From: Methanocorpusculaceae archaeon UBA456
GTDB taxonomy: Archaea; Halobacteriota; Methanomicrobia; Methanomicrobiales; Methanocorpusculaceae
Direction of reading: 5' to 3'
Assembly (NCBI GenBank): GCA_002496395.1
Contig: DAJQ01000017.1
Location: 1-48,104, forward strand
DNA length: 48,104 nucleotides
The position numbers were made by a program, and so were the translations under genes. How positions within the stretch are numbered: position 1 is the stretch's first letter; every line of letters begins with the position of its first letter. The notes under the pieces are model-generated. The model was not told the DNA's origin, did not search any database, and was given only the letters and a program-made list of their open reading frames with translations. Of the stretch, positions 35,013-43,993 are shown piece after piece.

Positions 35013-35615
35013 ATGCCGATCATCTACCGATATGTACTTGCATTCATTGCTCTCCTTCTTGCAGGAGTACTGGTGTCAGGGTGCCCGTTTGGAGCAACGC
35101 CCTTAAATGAAATCCCGGCACATATCCGGGCAGCCAACGATGCACTTGAAGAACTCAGCATTATTGAAGGCCGGACAAATACCTTCACCCTTGATGATGA
35201 GATCTATGAGATTGATATCCTCTTTGCTTCGATGGAAGAGCTGCCGGAAGATGATGAAAAACTGATGGCTCGCTATTCCGCATACCGCATCTGGACAGAT
35301 GCACTCCGATCAGGTAGCAAGGTTGTTAATGATGATTACTCCCGATATACTGCACACCTGAGGCGGGCTGACCAGTTCTATGACGCATTCAATTATGTGG
35401 ATTGGAAAAGGGAGCTGAACGAAGCAAAAGCGGTGATTGATGGAATGGGGCAGACTGCTCTTTCTGCTGCATACAGCCTCGACACAATCCCAGAGGGGTT
35501 CTTTTCATCAAAAGAGCAGGGGGAGCTGCTCAGAACGCGGGCTGCACTCCTGAAGATTCACCGTGAAATCCCAATCCTCAGCAGTGAACTGAATCAATTG
35601 TTAGGTGCCGGATAA
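35013..35615 (+). CDS. Lipoprotein-like secreted helical protein
   Basis: A 200-residue protein with a signal segment (YRYVLAFIALLLAGVLVSGC, lipobox VSGC, Cys24) and an all-helical mature part with no recognisable motif. It sits 71 bases before the membrane-anchored transglutaminase-like gene on the same strand, so the two may be one transcription unit acting outside the cell membrane. Function unknown. Confidence 0.6.
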   Translation: MPIIYRYVLAFIALLLAGVLVSGCPFGATPLNEIPAHIRAANDALEELSIIEGRTNTFTLDDEIYEIDILFASMEELPEDDEKLMARYSAYRIWTDALRSGSKVVNDDYSRYTAHLRRADQFYDAFNYVDWKRELNEAKAVIDGMGQTALSAAYSLDTIPEGFFSSKEQGELLRTRAALLKIHREIPILSSELNQLLGAG

Positions 35616-35686
35616 GTACTCTCTCCCTCCCTACGTACCCAATCCTATCACAACTCATTTACCTTCTGAGGCATCAGAATATCTAT

Positions 35687-37015
35687 ATGCCCAGGGATGA
35701 GCTGATCATCGTTATTGCGGGAATCGCTGTTGTTCTCATCATCGGTTTTTTTGTGCAACAGCCCTCGCTCCCTTTTTCCTTTCCGGGGGACAATGGTGAC
35801 GGTCCCTCATTCATCCCTGATGTGGTGCCAGAGACTCCGCTATTACCGGATCCGATCACCATCCCTTCCGGACAGCTGACGCAGGTTGTCTTTCAGATCC
35901 CCGTTGATGAGCCGGTTACAGTGGATCCGAAACTGCCTGATCAGGTGCAACTCCTGACAGGTGATACCGCCCGGTCATATAGTTGGTACTATGGGGAGTC
36001 GTTCTATACCTGGACGATTCATATCCCGGCCAGTCGGTACAATTATTTTGCAACACTGCCCCGTGACAAACCGACACCAGCCGATTACATCATGTCCGAT
36101 CGTGGAAGGGCTGAACTTGAACTCGTGATTGAGGATCTCATCTCTCTCGCAGATTCAAGGAATCTCAACGAAAACCAGAGACGGGATATGGTTATTGCTT
36201 TTGTCCAGTCGCTCCCAAACAACCGGTGGGGCGCTGTTGTTGATTATGATGAGTATCCAAAGTATCCTATCCAGACCCTGTACGATGGGGGTGGTGACAG
36301 CCAGGATACAGCCATTCTTCTCACCGCACTCCTGAGGCTCCTCGGCATTGAGGCATCGCTTCTTGAGACGCCACGGCATTATGCCGTCGTCCTGCCGCTG
36401 ACTGAAGCCGATAAGAAAACGAATAAAGTCTACCTTTACCAAAAGGATGGGGAAACCCTTCTGAAAGGCAATTATCTTGATGAAAATAACAATATACGGG
36501 ACTACTATCACAATAATCCCGGTGTCCTCAGAAATAGTTACATTTACATTGAATCAAATATCCCGGGCAATCCCATGGGGTCGATGCCTCTCCAGTTCAG
36601 AAATGCATATATTCAGAGTCTCTATGATATCAATTATCGTCCGGAACAACCGATTATAGGTGCAGCTATTCACCATCCTGTACGAAATCCGGATGCTGAT
36701 CTGAGCTTTCGTGCCCGCCTTGTTCACTCTGATCAGCGGTATGCGTACTATCAGGTCTACTGTACCATCACAAGTTCCGGAACAGGTCTGGCACGCGGGC
36801 TCACTGTTGATATGAACGCGTATCCTGCAGAGGGTGTGGCCGATTCCTGGATATTCAGTGAATCAATATCAGTTCCACCTGTACCTGAAGGTGAAACCCG
36901 GGTGGTCGAAGGAACATTACAGATTCCAAAAAACTCTTATGCTCAGATAGAATGTATCCTGAGGGGCCCTGGTATCGAGCAGAAAAAGCGGTTGAGTGAA
37001 GTATTTACAACCTGA
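35687..37015 (+). CDS. Membrane-anchored transglutaminase-like protein with Ser at the catalytic Cys position
   Basis: A 442-residue protein with an N-terminal membrane helix (LIIVIAGIAVVLIIGFFVQ, about 6-24) and a Pro-rich linker. A transglutaminase-like core (about 150-260) follows, whose motif YPIQTLYDGGGDSQDTAILL matches the family pattern YP-x-ETL-x(3)-GGDCEDT, except that Ser205 (codon AGC, 36299-36301) stands for the nucleophilic Cys. His231 in RHYAVVLPL is kept, and a C-terminal beta domain (about 330-442, FRARLVHSDQRYAYYQVYCTI) follows. The protein is probably inactive as a thiol enzyme and may bind peptides, or it may use serine. Its first 30 residues are shared with the protein at 29196-29876. 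Confidence 0.75.
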   Translation: MPRDELIIVIAGIAVVLIIGFFVQQPSLPFSFPGDNGDGPSFIPDVVPETPLLPDPITIPSGQLTQVVFQIPVDEPVTVDPKLPDQVQLLTGDTARSYSWYYGESFYTWTIHIPASRYNYFATLPRDKPTPADYIMSDRGRAELELVIEDLISLADSRNLNENQRRDMVIAFVQSLPNNRWGAVVDYDEYPKYPIQTLYDGGGDSQDTAILLTALLRLLGIEASLLETPRHYAVVLPLTEADKKTNKVYLYQKDGETLLKGNYLDENNNIRDYYHNNPGVLRNSYIYIESNIPGNPMGSMPLQFRNAYIQSLYDINYRPEQPIIGAAIHHPVRNPDADLSFRARLVHSDQRYAYYQVYCTITSSGTGLARGLTVDMNAYPAEGVADSWIFSESISVPPVPEGETRVVEGTLQIPKNSYAQIECILRGPGIEQKKRLSEVFTT

Positions 37016-37042
37016 AATAAAGATGAATGATGTGAGCCCCGG

Positions 37043-40000
37043 TTACCGGTGATAGAATCCAAGGGGCTCTATTGTTGTCTCATTCTTTTTATATGCATCA
37101 ATTGCCATTGCAGCAGCATCTGCTGCCGGGATGGTTGTGATATAGGGGATTCCATAATCAACGGCAATACGCATGATCTGGTAGTGATCCTGTCGAGAGG
37201 TTTTGTCTGAAGGGGTATTGATGATGAGCTGGATCTCGCCCCTCCGCATCATATCGATGACGTTTGGTGATCCCTCCTGCACTTTCCGGACGAGGTTCAT
37301 CCGGATGCCTGCCTGTGCAAGATGCTGGACTGTACCTGACGTTCCATAGAGTTCAAGCCCGAGCTCCTGGAGTTTGCGTGCTATTGGTATGCTGACCTCT
37401 TTCTGGTCGTCATTGACGGAGATGAAGATCCTGCCTTGTAAGGGAAGTGTATTATCCGCAGCAAGACTTGCTTTATAGAAGGCACGTCCAAAGTCAAAAT
37501 CAATCCCCATTACTTCGCCGGTACTCTTCATCTCAGGGCCAAGAACTGCATCAACACCGGGGAGTTTGTTAAAGGGAAGGAGAACCTCTTTCACTGCCAC
37601 ATGGTGAATATCACGCTCGACATAGCCGATCTCCGAAATGCTCTCTCCAAGCATGATCCGTGCAGCGATCTTCGCGAGTGGTACTCCGGTTGCCTTTGAT
37701 ACAAAGGGGACTGTCCGGCTTGCCCGCGGATTCGCTTCGAGGACATAGACCTGATCATTCTGGATTGCATACTGGATATTGATAAGGCCGACAACGCCAA
37801 GACCAAGAGCAAGTTTCCGGGTATATTCCCGAACGGTGGCAATCGTCTCGGGACGGAGCGACTGGGTTGGTATGACGCATGCCGAATCCCCTGAATGGAC
37901 TCCTGCCTCTTCAATATGCTCCATGATCCCCCCGATAAGAACCTCGGTTCCATCACAGACTGCATCAACATCAAGCTCGACTGCATCCTGCAGGAACCTG
38001 TCTATCAGGACGGGGTGTTTTTTGCTGACACGGACGGCTTCCTTGATATAGGTGCCAAGCTCGATATCATCGTGAACGAGCTCCATTGCCCGGCCACCAA
38101 GGACGTAGGATGGCCGGACAAGGACGGGGTAGCCGATCCGATTTGCTATGGAGAATGCTTCTTCTTCAGAGTAGGCTGATCCATTTGCAGGGCTTGGAAT
38201 CCCAAGTTTTTCGAGGAGAAGACTGAAACGGTCACGGTCTTCGGCAATGTCCATCGCATCGGGACTTGTTCCCAGTATCTGGGTGGCAAGTCCGAGACGT
38301 TTGATCTCCTCGTTGATTGGAATAGTAAGGTTGACAGAATTCTGTCCCCCAAACTGTACCATGACGCCATAATAGCCATCACTCCGGAGAATGTTCATGA
38401 CATCCTCAAGCTGCATCGGTTCAAAGAAAAGCCGGTCTGAGGTATCAAAGTCGGTAGAGACCGTCTCCGGATTATTATTCACGACATGGACCTCAACACC
38501 GCATTCTCTAAGTGCCTGGATTGCATGAACCGTGCAGTAATCAAATTCAATGCCCTGCCCGATCCGGATCGGCCCTGATCCGAGGATGAGGATCTTCTTC
38601 TCTGTATTCCTCGTCAGTTCACATCCACTCTCCCAGGTCGAATAGTAGTAGGGAGTTTGTGCCGGAAACTCTGCCGCACAGGTATCAACCATCTTGTAGG
38701 TCGGATCTCCGGTTATTGCTTCGAGAGCAGGAATGGTTTTCCCTGTTCGTTCGGCAAGTTCGGTGTTTGAGAAGCCAAATTTTTTTGCCGATTGCAGGTC
38801 TTCACCAGTTGATTCCGGATTTAGCGACTGCTCAATCTGAACAATATGCCGGATCTTATCCAGGAAGAATGGCTCTATTGAGGTGAGTGTGTGAATCTCC
38901 TCTAATGAGAAACCGATTCGAAATGCGTCAAAAAGGGTAGAGAAACGCTCATCGGTTGGACGCTGGAGTATCATCCGTATTTCATCTGGATTGGTATGAG
39001 TAATAACGTCAGTGTCGATTGAACGGAGTGCTTTTTTGAATCCCTCTTCGAGATTACGGCCGATTGCCATCACTTCACCGGTGCTCTTCATAGCAGTGGT
39101 GAGCGACCGGTCAGCGGTCTTGAATTTATCAAATGGCCAGCGGGGAACCTTCACTACCACATAATCGATGGCTGGTTCAAATGATGCAGGGGTGCATCCG
39201 GTGACTGAATTGGTGATCTCATCCAGCCTCATCCCGATAGCAATCTTGGCAGTGACTCGTGCAATCGGGTATCCGGTTGCTTTTGAAGCGAGTGCAGATG
39301 AGCGTGAGACCCGGGGATTCACCTCAATAACACGGTAATCTCCGTCTTTAAAAGCGTACTGAACATTACAGCCACCCTGTACTCCAAGTGCCCGGATGAT
39401 CTTGATTGAGGCTGTCCTGAGCATCTGATACTCATCATCCCTGAGTGTCAGGATAGGGGCAACGACGACACTCTCACCAGTATGGACGCCCATCGGGTCG
39501 ACATTTTCCATTCCGCAGATGATGATACAGGTATCTGCCGCATCACGCATCACCTCAAATTCAATCTCGTTCCATCCTTTGACACTCTCTTCGACAAGTA
39601 CCTGCCGTATCCTTGACCGTGAGAGGCCCATCTCAACGATCCTCCGGAGTTCCTCCTCGGTTGTGGCAACTCCACCGCCCGATCCTCCCAGTGTATATGC
39701 CGGGCGGATGATCGCCGGAAGACCGACTGTCTTCAATGCTTCATCCACCTGATCGAGGCGTGTCAGGATCATCGATTTTGGTACCGGTTCATTGATCCTG
39801 TTCATCAGGTCACGGAACTTCTCCCGGTCCTCGCCCATATAAATGGCATTCAGGGGGGTGCCCAGGATCTCTATGCCCTCAAGTGCCCCGAGTTCGGCGA
39901 GTTCGGCGGTGAGGTTCAGTCCTGTCTGTCCACCAAGACCACTCAATATTCCATCCGGACGTTCTTTCTCGATGATCTTTGCGATGATATCCGCCTTTAA

Positions 40001-40204
40001 TGGCTCAACATAGACAACATCCGCAGTCTCCGGATCGGTCATAATGGTCGCCGGGTTTGAGTTGACCAGAACCACTGAGATACCCTCTTCCCTGAGCGCC
40101 CTGCAGGCCTGTGTTCCTGAAAAATCGAACTCAGCTGCCTGACCGATCTGGATTGGACCTGATCCAATCAGCAGGACCTTCTTAATGTGAGTTAATTTAG
40201 GCAT
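37043..40204 (-). CDS. carB: Carbamoyl-phosphate synthase large subunit
   Basis: A 1053-residue two-module enzyme making carbamoyl phosphate from bicarbonate, ammonia and two ATP for arginine and pyrimidine synthesis. Each half has an ATP-grasp domain (GSGPIQIGQAAEFDFSGTQA at the start, IILGSGPIRIGQGIEFDYC-like in the second half; NPRVSRSSALASKATGYP and NPRASRTVPFVSKATGVP as metal-binding signatures). The C-terminal allosteric domain is about 130 residues. All conserved segments look intact. Its ATG overlaps the carA stop in ATGCCTAA (8 bases). Confidence 0.97.
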   Translation of the reverse strand: MPKLTHIKKVLLIGSGPIQIGQAAEFDFSGTQACRALREEGISVVLVNSNPATIMTDPETADVVYVEPLKADIIAKIIEKERPDGILSGLGGQTGLNLTAELAELGALEGIEILGTPLNAIYMGEDREKFRDLMNRINEPVPKSMILTRLDQVDEALKTVGLPAIIRPAYTLGGSGGGVATTEEELRRIVEMGLSRSRIRQVLVEESVKGWNEIEFEVMRDAADTCIIICGMENVDPMGVHTGESVVVAPILTLRDDEYQMLRTASIKIIRALGVQGGCNVQYAFKDGDYRVIEVNPRVSRSSALASKATGYPIARVTAKIAIGMRLDEITNSVTGCTPASFEPAIDYVVVKVPRWPFDKFKTADRSLTTAMKSTGEVMAIGRNLEEGFKKALRSIDTDVITHTNPDEIRMILQRPTDERFSTLFDAFRIGFSLEEIHTLTSIEPFFLDKIRHIVQIEQSLNPESTGEDLQSAKKFGFSNTELAERTGKTIPALEAITGDPTYKMVDTCAAEFPAQTPYYYSTWESGCELTRNTEKKILILGSGPIRIGQGIEFDYCTVHAIQALRECGVEVHVVNNNPETVSTDFDTSDRLFFEPMQLEDVMNILRSDGYYGVMVQFGGQNSVNLTIPINEEIKRLGLATQILGTSPDAMDIAEDRDRFSLLLEKLGIPSPANGSAYSEEEAFSIANRIGYPVLVRPSYVLGGRAMELVHDDIELGTYIKEAVRVSKKHPVLIDRFLQDAVELDVDAVCDGTEVLIGGIMEHIEEAGVHSGDSACVIPTQSLRPETIATVREYTRKLALGLGVVGLINIQYAIQNDQVYVLEANPRASRTVPFVSKATGVPLAKIAARIMLGESISEIGYVERDIHHVAVKEVLLPFNKLPGVDAVLGPEMKSTGEVMGIDFDFGRAFYKASLAADNTLPLQGRIFISVNDDQKEVSIPIARKLQELGLELYGTSGTVQHLAQAGIRMNLVRKVQEGSPNVIDMMRRGEIQLIINTPSDKTSRQDHYQIMRIAVDYGIPYITTIPAADAAAMAIDAYKKNETTIEPLGFYHR

Positions 40205-41258
40205 CCGGAATGCTCCTATAGATCATATCAAAGATTGGTTCTTCTGTATCATGCGGTCCACCGTGTGCTTCCGGATGGAACTGGACGCAGGAGATATTCA
40301 GGTAACGATCAACAAATCCTTCAAGGGTGTTGTCGTTCACATTTGTATAGCTCACCTCACATCCTTCCGGAAGCGACTCCGCATCAACGACATACCCATG
40401 ATTCTGAGTCGTTATGGATATCGATCCGTCACTGCACCGGACCGGCTGGTTTGATCCCCGATGTCCGAATTTCAGCTTGTGTGTGTCTCCTCCAAGAGCG
40501 AGTGCCAGAATCTGGTTGCCCATGCAGATACCAAATATCGGGATCTCACCGAGGTAGTGTTTGACAGTATCGATTGCATGTGTTGCGCGTTTTGGATCGC
40601 CGGGCCCATTGCTGACGAAGAGTGCCTGCGGTCTGCAGGCATCTATCTCGTCTTTTGTTGCGGTATAGGGGAAGATATATACATCTGCATCCCGCCTTCG
40701 CAGGCTGACGACGATGTTCTTCTTCACCCCAAGATCAAGAACGGCGATCCGTTTTCCTTTGCCCCGTACATGATAGGGATCGGTGCAGGTAACTGACTGA
40801 ATCAGATCGATATCTGAGATCTGAGGTGCCTTTCGTGCCATCTCAACTGCATATTCTCCATTATCATCCCCGACAATCAGTGCTGATCTGAGTGTGCCAT
40901 GGAGCCGGGTATTGATTGTAAGCATTCGTGTGTCGATACCTGATAGTCCATGCAGTCCCTGATCCTCAAAAAAAGTAACTAACGAGGGATTATGTTTTGG
41001 GGTTCTACACACTTCACGTGTGATACAACCCCGTGCATGAACAAGAGGATTCTGGAAATTCGCAAAATCTACACCATAATTGCCGATGAGCGGATAGGTA
41101 AACATGAGAAGCTGTCCCGCGTAGCTGGGATCTGTCAGCGCCTCCATATATCCCGCCATCTGTGTGGTGAAGACCAGTTCTCCGGTGCTTTCTCCTTCAG
41201 CACCAAAACCTTCTCCTACAAAAAAGTTTCCGTCTTCAAGCCCCAAAACCGCCTTCAT
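40197..41258 (-). CDS. carA: Carbamoyl-phosphate synthase small subunit
   Basis: A 353-residue glutaminase subunit that feeds ammonia to CarB. The N-terminal CPSase_sm domain (about 1-150, GYMEALTDPSYAGQLL) precedes a class I glutamine amidotransferase with the nucleophile in PIFGICMGNQILALALGG and the catalytic His-Pro-Glu in VQFHPEAHGGPHDTE. Translation is coupled to carB. Upstream, 41259-41340 is AT-rich, with the promoter probably within it. No arginine or pyrimidine operator is evident. Confidence 0.96.
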   Translation of the reverse strand: MKAVLGLEDGNFFVGEGFGAEGESTGELVFTTQMAGYMEALTDPSYAGQLLMFTYPLIGNYGVDFANFQNPLVHARGCITREVCRTPKHNPSLVTFFEDQGLHGLSGIDTRMLTINTRLHGTLRSALIVGDDNGEYAVEMARKAPQISDIDLIQSVTCTDPYHVRGKGKRIAVLDLGVKKNIVVSLRRRDADVYIFPYTATKDEIDACRPQALFVSNGPGDPKRATHAIDTVKHYLGEIPIFGICMGNQILALALGGDTHKLKFGHRGSNQPVRCSDGSISITTQNHGYVVDAESLPEGCEVSYTNVNDNTLEGFVDRYLNISCVQFHPEAHGGPHDTEEPIFDMIYRSIPDA

Positions 41259-41413
41259 GAATGACCATATTCATTCTGTTTCCATCTCATATTAACAGTA
41301 AGGGCAGAATGATTATATTGATAATGACGAATGGTGCTTTATTTTATTAATCAGGTTTTATTAAGTTTTTTCCGGATTTAACAAAGAATCTTGGTTTTTT
41401 TATATGCGCGATC

Positions 41414-41420
41414 AAAAAAA
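41414..41420 (-). terminator. T-run terminator after secD
   Basis: On the minus strand the secD stop is followed within about ten bases by a run of seven Ts. A short oligo-T tract is the usual archaeal stop signal, so this is the likely end of the secF-secD transcript. Confidence 0.5.
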
Positions 41421-41424
41421 GAGA

Positions 41425-42885
41425 TTATCGGGAGAGGATCGCCATGATGATCTTCCCATATGCTGGCCGCGTGATTATGACACCAATCAGCACACCAAGG
41501 ATGGTGATGATGGCAAATCCGCGGAGTGATGAGAGATCCATCACAGCAAGCGGGAGCATTGCGATGATCATGGTGGATGCGGCAACTATGATAATGCCAA
41601 GCGCCCGTGCAAGCCGTTTCAGGTAGACATTTGGGGAAGGAACCTTTCCTTCATGGAGTACCTCATCGGTTATGACGACAAGCTGGTCAATACTTGTACC
41701 GAGGACTGCGATAAGACCCGCAATAGCCGCAAGATCGAGCTGGATGAAGTACCGTGCGATTCCAAGGAGAATGATGATCTCCGAGGTGTTGATCAGGAGC
41801 ATCGGAATGACGATACTTGGTTCACGGTACCGGTAGTAGACGACCAGTCCCACAGTAAGGAGTGCGATGATCCCTGCAACAATACTCATCGTCTTGAAGT
41901 GTTCTCCAAGGGCTGCCGAGACCGATCCGGATCCGGCGATTGTAACATCAACCGGAAGTGCACCGGCACGAAGGTGAATCTCAAGGATCATCGCCCTGTT
42001 GAGCGCTTCTTCTCCAACACCCGTTGATGCGACAAGGTTTCTGACCTCCTCAACCTTCAACCGTGCGGCAAGATCTGTGGAGAGCGGAGCGCTATAGACG
42101 ATCTCATCGTCAAGAAGCATCATCAGTTCATGCTCCATTGGCCGATCAGTTGCCCCCGTTCTGATGGCAGCTTCCCGTAATGCCCGTGCACCTTCATCGC
42201 TGATGGTGAAGGGGACGCCCCAGTTACTGCTTCCGATTGGGTTTTGTGTCGGGTTGCCAACACTTGTGATGGCATCGCCATAGAGGACATGATCTGTCTC
42301 ATCTCCGGTGGTCTGTATCCTGATATCAAACCTGCCCTGTTGTCCGACGATCTCCTGAGCGGTGATCATGTCAACACCGGCAAGTTCTATCCGGATATAC
42401 CGTGAGGCACCACCGAATGTGGTAAGGGTGTTCACCTTGGCATCCCTCGTTCCAAGGCGGTTGATCTTCTCTTCAAGAATGCGTTTGACAGTCTCTGCGG
42501 TTTCAGTGCCTACCCCGATCTCATAGCGGGTTATCGTCGCACCATATCTGGCGAATACCGGTTCGAGTTCTTCCTGGGTGAATGGCTTTCGTATCTCAAC
42601 AACGTTAGTCTCTATGAGTGATACTTCTGTATCGAGATCTTCGGATAGCCCAAGCAGGAGTTCCTCAACAGAGCCGGTTGTTTCAAAGGTGACAAGTTCT
42701 GCTTTGTATTCAAGCTGGATCCATGATCCGCCTTCAAGATCGAGCCCAAGTTGGACATTCCCCTGAATGCCCTTGTCAAAGGCGGGCGGAAGGAGATAGA
42801 TCGAGGCAGCCGAGAGAATGAGTGCTGCAATAAGCACAAGAATGCGCCAGTCTCTCATGAGTGGATTCGTATCATCTTTTGTCAT
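41425..42885 (-). CDS. secD: Preprotein translocase subunit SecD
   Basis: A 486-residue polytopic membrane protein of the archaeal SecDF pair, which assists protein export using the proton gradient. An N-terminal helix (WRILVLIAALILSAASIYLL) and the QLGLDLEGGSW signature are followed by a large outer domain, then five membrane helices with GTSIDQLVVITDEV and the ALGIIIVAASTMIIAMLPL block. The start at 42885 rests on GGGGTGA upstream and overlaps the secF stop in ATGA. Gene order secF then secD is the archaeal arrangement. Confidence 0.94.
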   Translation of the reverse strand: MTKDDTNPLMRDWRILVLIAALILSAASIYLLPPAFDKGIQGNVQLGLDLEGGSWIQLEYKAELVTFETTGSVEELLLGLSEDLDTEVSLIETNVVEIRKPFTQEELEPVFARYGATITRYEIGVGTETAETVKRILEEKINRLGTRDAKVNTLTTFGGASRYIRIELAGVDMITAQEIVGQQGRFDIRIQTTGDETDHVLYGDAITSVGNPTQNPIGSSNWGVPFTISDEGARALREAAIRTGATDRPMEHELMMLLDDEIVYSAPLSTDLAARLKVEEVRNLVASTGVGEEALNRAMILEIHLRAGALPVDVTIAGSGSVSAALGEHFKTMSIVAGIIALLTVGLVVYYRYREPSIVIPMLLINTSEIIILLGIARYFIQLDLAAIAGLIAVLGTSIDQLVVITDEVLHEGKVPSPNVYLKRLARALGIIIVAASTMIIAMLPLAVMDLSSLRGFAIITILGVLIGVIITRPAYGKIIMAILSR

Positions 42886-43754
42886 CTCTTCACCCCTTTT
42901 GCAGCTTTTCCACTCTGCACATACCATTTCAGCAGTCCGGCATTGAACATCCAGGTGTTCATCAGGTCAACAAGAAGACCGATTAAGAGAACTGCTGCAA
43001 TCTGCATGATGATCTCTATTCCTCCGATCCATGAGACGACCAAAAGAGCGATGATCGCAGAGAGTGTCGTTGTGGTCATGATAAAACCTGTCCTGAATGC
43101 ATTCTTCAGTTTCTCCTCAAGTTTGCCCTGCCGTTTCAGGATACGGGTTGTCAGGAGGATGTCGCTGTCAACAGAGTAACCGATAAGCATCAGGAGTGCA
43201 GCAGTTGTCCCAAGCGAGAGAGGGAGGCCGATTACATCCATGATTGCTGCTGTTATCAGGATATCAGTGAATGCAGCAAAAACGACTGCAAGAGAGGGTA
43301 TTATGGTTCTAAAGGCTATAAAGACGACGATTGCCATCCCGATGAATGAGAAGAGGAGGGCTATGAGTGCCTGCTGCTGGAGAGTCTCTCCAAACGACTC
43401 TCCGATCTGATCAACTTTCGCGTCAGGATAGCGGGCTGCAATATCCCGTGAGAGTGATCGGAAATCTTCATCTGACATCGGTCCGAACCGAAGGTAGTTA
43501 CCTCTGTTCAGTCCTTCACCAATACTGATCAGAGGATATGCTGCAAAATATGCCTCCATCTGATCAGGTGTATCATCGCTCATCACTGTTACTGCCGTTC
43601 CCCCGGCAAAATCTATCCCAAGATTGATAGGGGCGCCGGAGATCATCAAATTGGCTCCGATGATTATGAGCCCTATAAGCGTGATGACAAGTGGCACTGC
43701 CATCATCTGCTTGGGGGGATATTTATTTACAAGATCGTACAGGTCAAACGCCAT
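42882..43754 (-). CDS. secF: Preprotein translocase subunit SecF
   Basis: A 290-residue partner of SecD with six predicted membrane helices. Signatures are INLGIDFAGGTAVTVM near residue 45 (the D1 motif) and LMLIGYSVDSDILLTTRIL (about 175-193). It lies directly upstream of secD with a 4-base overlap. An AT-rich stretch (ataatttaaac) upstream of the ATG likely contains the promoter. Export proteins are membrane-bound and have no other sec gene nearby. Confidence 0.94.
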   Translation of the reverse strand: MAFDLYDLVNKYPPKQMMAVPLVITLIGLIIIGANLMISGAPINLGIDFAGGTAVTVMSDDTPDQMEAYFAAYPLISIGEGLNRGNYLRFGPMSDEDFRSLSRDIAARYPDAKVDQIGESFGETLQQQALIALLFSFIGMAIVVFIAFRTIIPSLAVVFAAFTDILITAAIMDVIGLPLSLGTTAALLMLIGYSVDSDILLTTRILKRQGKLEEKLKNAFRTGFIMTTTTLSAIIALLVVSWIGGIEIIMQIAAVLLIGLLVDLMNTWMFNAGLLKWYVQSGKAAKGVKR

Positions 43755-43841
43755 ATAGGATACATTTACGATCTGATTGTTTAAATTATTGGCTATAGAG
43801 AGGGTTCAGATGAGGTGTACTGCATACGGTTACTCTGAACG

Positions 43842-43848
43842 AAAAAAA
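43842..43848 (-). terminator. T-run after tRNA-Arg
   Basis: On the minus strand the tRNA 3' end is followed after three bases by a run of seven Ts, matching an archaeal oligo-T terminator. Confidence 0.5.
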
Positions 43849-43851
43849 GGA

Positions 43852-43923
43852 CGTCCCGGCCGGGACTTGAACCCGGGTCAAAAGCTCCGGAGGCTTCTAG
43901 GATGTCCACTACCCTACCGAGAC
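43852..43923 (-). tRNA. tRNA-Arg (anticodon CCG)
   Basis: A full cloverleaf is seen on the minus strand. The acceptor GTCTCGG pairs with CCGGGAC (discriminator G), with one G-U pair. The D stem GGG pairs with CCT. The anticodon stem GAAGC/GCTTT carries loop CTCCGGA, giving anticodon CCG. The T arm is CCGGG-TTCAAGT-CCCGG. It is 72 bases, with no intron and no encoded CCA. Confidence 0.93.
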
Positions 43924-43993
43924 ACTTGGTGCACAAGCCCGAATGCGGGGATTGCGTCTAGATAGATCTGTGTAAAAACAGATAAGGATATCG

